Assembly: GCA_934636655.1 (NCBI GenBank)
Contig: CAKUAS010000025.1
Location: forward strand, 1 to 23,033
Reading direction: 5' to 3'
DNA from: an uncultured Oscillospiraceae bacterium
GTDB taxonomy: Bacteria; Bacillota; Clostridia; Oscillospirales; Oscillospiraceae
DNA: 23,033 nt
How positions within the stretch are numbered: the stretch's first letter is position 1; the number at the start of each line of letters is the position of its first letter. Below the pieces are notes generated by a model, which saw only the letters and a list, made by a program, of their open reading frames with translations, ran no database searches and was not told where the DNA came from. Positions 1 through 5,145 of this stretch are shown here, piece by piece. Both the position numbers and the translations under genes were made by a program.

Positions 1-263
1 TTCATTTTAAATTCTCAAAATCGCTGAACGGGAATGACACGGAGGAGAATATTATAGGGAAATAAATTCCAGTTTGTCGAACTGATAAAATCCCTTTAGG
101 AACTAAAGGGCGCACTTCTATACTCTCTGTCGAGAGTAGTGCGTCCTGCGGAGCTTCATTCTCCGTCAGCAGAAGAAAACTGCATGACCGAGAATGTTTC
201 GTCACTTCGTTCCGTCAAGGTGGCTACACCCCCTTGCGCTGCTAAAGCGGCTATCCCCTGTGG

Positions 264-311
264 ACTTGCCGTCCGCAAACGGTTTTGACAAACCGTTTGC
301 CGCCAGCAAGT
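264..311. repeat. Nested perfect inverted repeat
   Basis: An 11-bp perfect stem, GCAAACGGTTT (275-285) and AAACCGTTTGC (290-300), closes a TGAC loop. It is flanked by a second 6-bp stem, ACTTGC (264-269) with GCAAGT (306-311), separated from the inner stem by 5-nt symmetric internal loops. No T-run follows on either strand, so this is not a normal intrinsic terminator. It resembles the palindromic core of a dispersed repeat or one domain of a folded RNA. Confidence 0.7.
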
Positions 312-331
312 TTGAAGATTAGACATAAACA

Positions 332-365
332 AATCCTCCGCATGGTCTAAGCCATACGGAGGATT
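332..365 (-). terminator. Hairpin downstream of the PIG-L gene, possible weak terminator
   Basis: AATCCTCCGCATGG (332-345) and CCATACGGAGGATT (352-365) form a 14-bp stem with a 6-nt loop. The single mismatch is C/A on the plus strand but a G-U wobble on the minus strand, so the minus-strand RNA is the more stable one. On that strand the stem is followed by TTTGTTT. It lies about 50 nt past the PIG-L stop codon, which fits the 3' end of that operon. It could instead belong to the hairpin-rich element to its left. Confidence 0.4.
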
Positions 366-417
366 AACTATTTTACGGACACCCGTCTATGGCGGTGGGA
401 TTTTTGCATGTAATCAG

Positions 418-1182
418 CTATTTCCATGCCTCGGGCAGGCAGTGCATTCGCACAGTGTCGAGTACACGGAAGCCCTCGGCGTGGAGGGAAAGGCAGCGCA
501 GACCGAAGTCTAGCGAGCGGATGCGCAGGTACATGGCTATCGCCCTGCCCTCGGCGCTCCCGTCGGGAAACTGACTCTTGTGGCAGTCGAATACGGCCGA
601 CAGCTGCCGCTTTAGCAGCTCTTTTGAGGTTCTGACATAGCGGTTCGGTGAGGCGGTCATATAATAAGCTATCGCCTTCACGGGAGCTGGAGCCGCTCCG
701 CGGCGCCGCATTATGCCCTCATACGGGGCAAAGTATGCGATCTCGGACGCGGCTCTGCCGACATTAAGGTGATCGGTGTGACACTCGCTTTTGACCTGCG
801 GATCGGGGCAGAATATGACGTCGGGCTTAAATTCTCCGACGATCCCCGCAATTGCGCTTTTAAGCTCATTTTGCTCATAAAAGCCGCCGTCGCAGAACGT
901 AAGAAAGCGAACGTCCGTAACGCCGAGTGCCGCCGCCGAGGCCCTTGCCTCGGCCCTGCGCATCGGGATAAGCTCCTCCGGCGGAACGGTGCCGGAGCCG
1001 AAGCGGCCGTCGATGCAGCACAAAAACGCAACTGCCTTGCCGGCACTTACGAGCTTTGCCGCAGTGGCACCCGCGCCGATCTCGATATCGTCCGGGTGCG
1101 GGCCGATGAACAGATATCGATCAAAGCTCTCAAGCTTCGGCAGGGGAGAAGCAATGTTTATGGCAAGCTTTGTTATGCTCAT
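418..1182 (-). CDS. PIG-L family (LmbE-like) deacetylase
   Basis: Predicted zinc-dependent N-deacetylase of 254 residues. The family removes acetyl groups from GlcNAc-type sugars (GlcNAc-PI, MshB, BshB and lincomycin LmbE relatives). Visible family motifs are HPDD at about residues 29-32, within GPHPDDIEIGAG, and HTDH at about 135-138, which together supply the metal ligands and the catalytic Asp. No signal peptide is visible, so it should be cytoplasmic. The start is the ATG that overlaps the stop of the upstream symporter as ATGA. AAGGAAG lies about 8 nt before it, inside the symporter's last codons. An open frame continues further upstream but only overlaps the symporter gene. The coupling suggests that the enzyme acts on whatever the symporter imports, perhaps an N-acetylated sugar or glycoside. 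The substrate is not determinable here; a role in bacillithiol-like thiol synthesis is an alternative with no supporting neighbour genes. Confidence 0.85.
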   Translation of the reverse strand: MSITKLAINIASPLPKLESFDRYLFIGPHPDDIEIGAGATAAKLVSAGKAVAFLCCIDGRFGSGTVPPEELIPMRRAEARASAAALGVTDVRFLTFCDGGFYEQNELKSAIAGIVGEFKPDVIFCPDPQVKSECHTDHLNVGRAASEIAYFAPYEGIMRRRGAAPAPVKAIAYYMTASPNRYVRTSKELLKRQLSAVFDCHKSQFPDGSAEGRAIAMYLRIRSLDFGLRCLSLHAEGFRVLDTVRMHCLPEAWK

Positions 1183-2654
1183 GCCGTCTCTTCCTTGCGC
1201 GCGGCTATCTCGCCGCAAATACGGTCGTACTCGTCCTCGTCGAGCTTGTAATGCTTTTTGTACAGGAAGTAGCTCAGAAGCATCAGCACGCAGGGGATGA
1301 TGACCATGCACAGCAGCAGAGCCAGCGTTTTGCCCGGCTCGATGCCGGCGATGACATTGTCGATTGCCATGATCTTGTCCTGTTCGGTGATGAGATTTCG
1401 GGCACACTCGTTTTCAAAGTCGGATATGCGGTTTGTGTACTGCGTTACGCCGAAGATGATGTAGCTGAGGTTCGTCACGAGGACGATAAGAGCCGAGGAC
1501 ATCTTGGTCAAAAACGGGCGCAGAGAGGTGATTATCGCCTCGTCGCGCGAGCCGGTGCGGTATTCGTTGTATTCAACGGTGTTTATGATGGAGATCATCA
1601 TGATGAGATAATAGCCGTACTGTCCGAAGTTTGAAAGCGCATAGCCGACGGTTATGATCCAGAACTTGAGCATCGTCGAAGGCAGGGCGAGACCGGCAAC
1701 GAGCATGAGCGCGTAACCGACCATTGAGATGCACGCGAGGATGGTCATGAGCTTTTTGCGCTTAATATGCCGCGAGATGGCGGGGTAGAAGATCATAAGG
1801 AACGCCGTCACGGACATGCCGACGATGGAAAACAGCGAGAACAGACCGCCCTCGTAGCCAAAGTCAAAGTATATGTACGTCGAACCGATGCCGCCGACTA
1901 TAAGGCCGTTGCCAATCTGCTGAAGAAGGAAAATGAGGCTTATCCACAGCAGCTGATCGTTGCCGGTGATGGTCGTCCAGATCTTCTTGAAGCTGATGGG
2001 CGGTGCGTCGGTGTACTCACGGTTTTCACGCACGCCGAAGACGGTAAAGCACAAAAACAGCGGCGCAATGATGCAGATTATAAGCGCGATGCGGCCGTAG
2101 GCTATGGTCGTGCTGCCGCCGATGGCCATGTCACCGACAGTGAACATGGGGATGAGCACGCTCGCGAGCGTGCCGCCTATGCCGGCAAACAGCGTTGCGC
2201 GCGAGGCAAACTGGTTTCTTGCGTTCGCGTCGGTCGAAAGCGCGGGCACCATACCCCAGTAGGAGATGTCGTGCATCGTGTAGGTTATCGAGTACATGAA
2301 ATATATAATACCGAAGAACCATACGAAGCTCCAGCCCTGAAGATCGGTATTGAAAGCAAGGTACACGACGACCGAGGTCGAGAGTATGCCGATGACGAGC
2401 CAGGGCTTGAATTTACCCCAGCGCGTGCGTGTGCGCTCAATGATATTGCCCATGATCGGGTCGTTTAAAGCGTCAAATATCCGCGCTGCGACGACGATGG
2501 CCGTTATCGCGCCGAATTGCGCGTTCGTGAGGCTGCGAGTGAACAGAACAAAGGTTATGATGCAGCTTGTGAACAGGTAATATATCATATCCCTGCCGAC
2601 GGTGCCGAGCGGGAACATGATAAGATTTTTCTTTCTCTGCTTGAGATCTTCCAT
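1179..2654 (-). CDS. GPH-family (MelB-like) sugar:cation symporter
   Basis: A 491-residue polytopic membrane protein of the glycoside-pentoside-hexuronide:cation symporter family within the major facilitator superfamily. The hallmark is near residues 61-84: DALNDPIMG, then ERTRTRWGKFKPW. This matches the conserved Asp-rich cation-site helix and the following R-x-G-K-x-(R/K)-P-W loop of MelB-type carriers. About twelve hydrophobic segments are recognisable. Length is slightly above the usual 450-480 because of an extended loop (NRISDFENECARNLITEQDK) near residue 420, predicted between late membrane helices. It has a good promoter (2687-2715) and GGGAG before the ATG. It is the first gene of a two-gene operon with the PIG-L deacetylase and divergent from xpt. 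The transported glycoside cannot be read from the sequence. Confidence 0.85.
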   Translation of the reverse strand: MEDLKQRKKNLIMFPLGTVGRDMIYYLFTSCIITFVLFTRSLTNAQFGAITAIVVAARIFDALNDPIMGNIIERTRTRWGKFKPWLVIGILSTSVVVYLAFNTDLQGWSFVWFFGIIYFMYSITYTMHDISYWGMVPALSTDANARNQFASRATLFAGIGGTLASVLIPMFTVGDMAIGGSTTIAYGRIALIICIIAPLFLCFTVFGVRENREYTDAPPISFKKIWTTITGNDQLLWISLIFLLQQIGNGLIVGGIGSTYIYFDFGYEGGLFSLFSIVGMSVTAFLMIFYPAISRHIKRKKLMTILACISMVGYALMLVAGLALPSTMLKFWIITVGYALSNFGQYGYYLIMMISIINTVEYNEYRTGSRDEAIITSLRPFLTKMSSALIVLVTNLSYIIFGVTQYTNRISDFENECARNLITEQDKIMAIDNVIAGIEPGKTLALLLCMVIIPCVLMLLSYFLYKKHYKLDEDEYDRICGEIAARKEETA

Positions 2655-2686
2655 TGTAATCTCCCATCCTATTTAAATTAACTTCC

Positions 2687-2715
2687 ATTTTATCAGCCGC
2701 GGGGGATAATAGCAA
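2687..2715 (-). promoter_or_regulatory. Sigma-A-type promoter of symporter/deacetylase operon
   Basis: On the minus strand, TTGCTA (2715-2710), a 17-nt spacer and TAAAAT (2692-2687), about 33 nt upstream of the symporter start. Confidence 0.65.
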
Positions 2716-2743
2716 GGAAAACGCGGGTGCACACATGATGAAC

Positions 2744-2757
2744 TTTTGTGCGCAAAA
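2744..2757. promoter_or_regulatory. Inverted repeat between divergent promoters, possible operator
   Basis: TTTTG-TGCG-CAAAA is a 5+5 inverted repeat located upstream of the symporter -35 box. About 6 nt further right lies the imperfect dyad TTGCACATGCACAA (2761-2774). Their position between two divergent promoters fits a repressor or activator site for the sugar transporter operon, but no cognate regulator gene is adjacent. Confidence 0.25.
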
Positions 2758-2805
2758 TTGTTGCACATGCACAAACGCCATTATAAAAATACGCAAAATT
2801 CCGTC

Positions 2806-2834
2806 TTGCGAAATGTGTCGATATCGGATAGAAT
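2806..2834 (+). promoter_or_regulatory. Sigma-A-type promoter of xpt
   Basis: TTGCGA (2806-2811), a 17-nt spacer and TAGAAT (2829-2834). Transcription would start near 2841, leaving a leader of under 30 nt. There is therefore no room for a riboswitch in front of xpt. Confidence 0.55.
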
Positions 2835-2867
2835 GTGTGTTATTCAATAACATGCGAGGTGGTCAAA

Positions 2868-3443
2868 TTGCAGCAGCTTATCGAGCGCATTAAGCGTGAC
2901 GGTGTAGTCAAGCCCGGCGGAGTGCTGAAGGTGGACAGCTTTTTAAATCATCAGATCGACCCGAAGCTGAGCTACGACATGGCACAGGAGATACACAGAC
3001 TGTTTGAAAACGAGGATGTCAACAAGATACTCACCATAGAGGCCTCCGGCATCGGGATGGCCGTTTTAACGGGCCTTGTGTTCGACTGCCCCGTGGTCTT
3101 CGCAAAAAAGAGCAAGACCATAAATCTTTCGGACGATGTGTATTCAACAACGGTGTATTCCTTCACGCATCAGGTCTCTAAGCAGGTGCTTGTTTCAAAG
3201 CGCTACTTGAATCCCGGTGACAGAGTGCTGATAGTCGATGACTTCCTCGCAAACGGCGCGGCCCTGGAGGGGCTGTGCGATATCGTAGAGCAGGCGGGAG
3301 CGACGGTGATCGGTGCTGCTATCGCCATAGAAAAGGCCTTCCAGCCCGGCGGCGCAAAGCTGCGCGCAAGAGGACTGCGCATCGAGTCGCTGGCCCGCAT
3401 TGAGTCGATGGGCGACGACAGCATTGTTTTTTGTCAGGAATAA
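2868..3443 (+). CDS. xpt: Xanthine phosphoribosyltransferase
   Basis: Converts xanthine and PRPP to XMP in purine salvage; cytoplasmic. The 191-residue product matches the ~190-residue Xpt family from end to end. KVDSFLNHQIDP is at about residues 21-32. The PRPP-binding loop VLIVDDFLANGAA is at about 120-132. The C-terminal part carries IEKAFQPGG and RIESLARIES. The most likely start is TTG at 2868, because AGGTGG (2857-2862) sits 5 nt before it and the family normally begins at this point. An in-frame ATG at 2835 would place the start inside the promoter's -10 region and before the ribosome site. No intrinsic terminator is visible between xpt and the guanine riboswitch downstream, so some transcripts may run on into that leader. 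Confidence 0.95.
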   Translation: MQQLIERIKRDGVVKPGGVLKVDSFLNHQIDPKLSYDMAQEIHRLFENEDVNKILTIEASGIGMAVLTGLVFDCPVVFAKKSKTINLSDDVYSTTVYSFTHQVSKQVLVSKRYLNPGDRVLIVDDFLANGAALEGLCDIVEQAGATVIGAAIAIEKAFQPGGAKLRARGLRIESLARIESMGDDSIVFCQE

Positions 3444-3495
3444 ACATGCACAAAAAACACGGAGAAAAAATGTTAAACTTGGCTAAAAACCAGTC

Positions 3496-3524
3496 TTGAC
3501 TTTTTTCGACGCAGTTGATATGCT
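3496..3524 (+). promoter_or_regulatory. Sigma-A-type promoter of purine transporter operon
   Basis: TTGACT (3496-3501), a 17-nt spacer and TATGCT (3519-3524). The predicted start is near 3531, about 33 nt before the riboswitch aptamer. This makes the riboswitch part of the transporter mRNA rather than of xpt alone. Confidence 0.7.
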
Positions 3525-3563
3525 AAATGTGTTCCCGATGAGGGGCACGAAAAACAGAATATT

Positions 3564-3726
3564 TTCGATATATAGCAAATAATATGGATTTGAAGTCTCT
3601 ACCCGGACGCCGTAAATGACCGGACTATCGAAGCTTAATACGAGGGAGAAGCTTTTTTCGCTCTTCCCTTGGCTTTGGTGTTTATTTTCGCCGGTCACAG
3701 ATCCATGTGTCCGGCGCTTTTTATTT
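3564..3726 (+). promoter_or_regulatory. Guanine-class purine riboswitch with expression platform
   Basis: The 337-nt gap between xpt and the lipoprotein gene holds this regulator. The aptamer spans 3564-3632. P1 is TTCGATA (3564-3570) with TATCGAA (3626-3632). P2 is CAAAT (3576-3580) with ATTTG (3588-3592), closing the loop AATATGG. The core GTCTCTACC is at 3595-3603, and loop CCGTAAA (3610-3616) caps P3. The residue that contacts the ligand in the J3/2 segment (GACTAT) is C (3625), the guanine/hypoxanthine type; the adenine type has T there. Downstream is an intrinsic terminator (3689-3726). CCGGAC (3620-3625), in the P3/J3-2 arm, is complementary to GTCCGG (3709-3714) in the terminator's 3' arm and so is a candidate antiterminator partner. 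Expected behaviour: ligand bound gives termination, low guanine gives transporter expression. Confidence 0.92.
3689..3726 (+). terminator. Riboswitch-controlled intrinsic terminator
   Basis: CGCCGG-T-CACA, a 6-nt loop, then TGTG-T-CCGGCG, followed by CTTTTTATTT. It may also end xpt transcripts that enter the leader. Confidence 0.85.
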
Positions 3727-3732
3727 GTATCA

Positions 3733-3748
3733 AAGCTCATATGAGCTT
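3733..3748. repeat. 16-nt perfect palindrome in transporter leader
   Basis: AAGCTCATATGAGCTT is perfectly self-complementary. It lies just past the riboswitch terminator and 16 nt before the GGAGGG ribosome site. It could be a protein operator, or a small RNA hairpin that stabilises or gates the start of the lipoprotein mRNA. Confidence 0.6.
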
Positions 3749-3780
3749 GATAATAGAATTTTTTGGAGGGTAACCGAAAG

Positions 3781-5001
3781 ATGATGAAGAAGATTACTGC
3801 ACTGCTTTTGGCATTGGCCATGGTATTTGCGCTGTGTGCCTGCGGCAACGGCGACAAGGACAAGGACAAGGACAACGACGGCGACAAAGCCAAGATAAAG
3901 GTCGGATTCATATTCCTGCATGATGAGAACTCCACCTACGACCTTAACTTCATGAACGCGGCAGAGGCTGCATGCAAGAACCTCGGCGTCGAGTATGTAT
4001 TCAAGAAGAACATCCCCGAAGATCAGAAGTGCTACGATGCAGCCGCAGAGCTCGCTGAAGAGGGCTGCAACATCATCTTCGCCGACAGCTTCGGCCATGA
4101 GTCCTACATCATAGAGGCGGCAAAAGAGTTCCCCGATGTTCAGTTCTGCCACTCCACCGGCACTCTCGCTCACACCGAGAAGCTTTCCAACTACCACAAC
4201 GCATTCGCTTCCATCTACGAAGGCCGTTACCTCGCAGGTATCGCAGCAGGCCTCAAGCTCAATGAGATGATCGCAAACGGCGACTTCACCGCTGACGAGG
4301 CAAAGATGGGCTATGTCGGCGCATTCACCTACGCAGAAGTTATCTCCGGTTACACCTCTTTCTTCCTCGGCGCACGCTCGGTTTGCCCCAGCGTCACCAT
4401 GGACGTGACTTTCACCGGCTCCTGGTACAATGAGACCGCAGAGAAGGAAGCAGCCAACACCCTCATCAAGAACGGCTGCAAGCTCATCAGCCAGCACGCC
4501 GACTCCATGGGCGCTCCCACTGCATGCGAGACCGCAGGTGTTCCCAACGTTTCCTACAACGGCAGCACCGTTTCCGCTTGCCCGAACACCTTTATCGTTT
4601 CCTCCCGCATCGACTGGACTCCTTACTACGAGTATGCGATAAAGGCAGTTATGAACGGCGAGACCATCGACACCGACTGGACCGGCACCCTGAAAACCGG
4701 CTCCGTTGTTCTGACCGACGTTAACGAGAAGGCAGCAGCCGCAGGCACCGCAGAGGCTATCGCCGATGCAAAGGCAAAGCTCGAAGACGGCAGCCTGAAG
4801 GTCTTCGATATCACCACCTTCACCGTCGGCGGCAAGCAGCTCGACAGCTACATGGCAGACGTAGACACCGATAAGGACTACACCGCAGACACCGAGGCTG
4901 TCAAGGACGGCGCATTCCTCGAGTCGACCTACCGCTCCGCTCCTTACTTCGACGTTCAGATCGACGGCATCAACCTGCTCGACACCAACTTCGGCGGCTG
5001 A
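3781..5001 (+). CDS. BMP-family purine nucleoside-binding lipoprotein
   Basis: Substrate-binding component of an ABC importer of the BmpA/PnrA/Med family (purine nucleosides in characterised members). The 406-residue product has a lipoprotein signal: MMKKITA, a hydrophobic run and LCAC, with the lipidated Cys at about residue 21. A Lys/Asp-rich tether DKDKDKDNDGDKAK follows. The mature part begins KVGFIFLHDENSTYDLNFM, typical of the family. GGAGGG (3765-3770) is 10 nt before the first ATG of the ATGATG pair. Sitting directly behind a guanine riboswitch, and followed by an ATPase and two permeases, it most likely binds guanosine/inosine-type ligands. A hairpin at 5027-5058 separates it from the ATPase, which may let the binding protein be made in excess. 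Ligand assignment is inference. Confidence 0.9.
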   Translation: MMKKITALLLALAMVFALCACGNGDKDKDKDNDGDKAKIKVGFIFLHDENSTYDLNFMNAAEAACKNLGVEYVFKKNIPEDQKCYDAAAELAEEGCNIIFADSFGHESYIIEAAKEFPDVQFCHSTGTLAHTEKLSNYHNAFASIYEGRYLAGIAAGLKLNEMIANGDFTADEAKMGYVGAFTYAEVISGYTSFFLGARSVCPSVTMDVTFTGSWYNETAEKEAANTLIKNGCKLISQHADSMGAPTACETAGVPNVSYNGSTVSACPNTFIVSSRIDWTPYYEYAIKAVMNGETIDTDWTGTLKTGSVVLTDVNEKAAAAGTAEAIADAKAKLEDGSLKVFDITTFTVGGKQLDSYMADVDTDKDYTADTEAVKDGAFLESTYRSAPYFDVQIDGINLLDTNFGG

Positions 5002-5026
5002 TATACCGAATAAGCAACATTAATTA

Positions 5027-5058
5027 AAAGGAAGCTCCGCGCATACGGAGCTTCCTTT
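5027..5058 (+). terminator. Intra-operon hairpin, partial terminator or mRNA-end stabiliser
   Basis: AAAGGAAGCTCCG (5027-5039) and CGGAGCTTCCTTT (5046-5058) form a perfect 13-bp stem with a CGCATA loop. Only TTT follows, so read-through is expected. Such elements between binding-protein and ATPase genes commonly give more binding protein than membrane complex. Confidence 0.6.
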
Positions 5059-5145
5059 AGCCACTTATTCGGCCGTACAGGAAAGGGCATGAAAACGCTC
5101 ACGCTTTTTCCTGCGCAGCCAATATTACACATCGGGAGATACGAG

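Larger units (their letters stand above)
62..365. other. Hairpin-dense non-coding region, possible structured RNA or dispersed element
   Basis: I see no convincing gene in positions 1-417. The stretch holds a string of short inverted repeats: CAGTT/AACTG (70-84); a perfect 8-bp stem with a 3-nt loop (92-110); CGCACT/AGTGCG (111-143) enclosing ACTCTC/GAGAGT (122-137); CTGCGGAG paired with CTCCG-T-CAG (146-169); GCAG/CTGC (169-183); CAAGG/CCTTG (216-236); CGCT/AGCG (237-249); a nested hairpin at 264-311; and a 14-bp hairpin at 332-365. A 67-codon open frame exists on the minus strand (2-205), but its bases are the arms of these hairpins, so I do not call it a protein. The region could be a structured RNA, a palindromic dispersed repeat, or the remnant of a mobile element. 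Copy number in the genome would tell these apart; I cannot see it here. Confidence 0.45.

Noticed and set aside
2..205. 67-codon open frame on the minus strand
   Set aside because: Its sequence is made of the arms of consecutive hairpins, it has no ribosome site I can recognise, and the product resembles no family I know.
1767..2468. 233-codon open frame antisense to the symporter gene
   Set aside because: The sense strand encodes a complete GPH transporter with family motifs; the antisense product is low-complexity and charged.
2835..2867. Upstream ATG start for xpt
   Set aside because: The ATG is immediately after the -10 box and upstream of the ribosome site; TTG 2868 gives the normal family N-terminus.
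3564..3632. Adenine-class purine riboswitch
   Set aside because: The discriminating J3/2 base is C, as in guanine aptamers; adenine aptamers have T there.
5079..5113. Hairpin CAGGAAA/TTTCCTG before the ATPase gene
   Set aside because: The loop is about 20 nt and the stem short; it could be chance. It does overlap the rejected upstream start at 5089.
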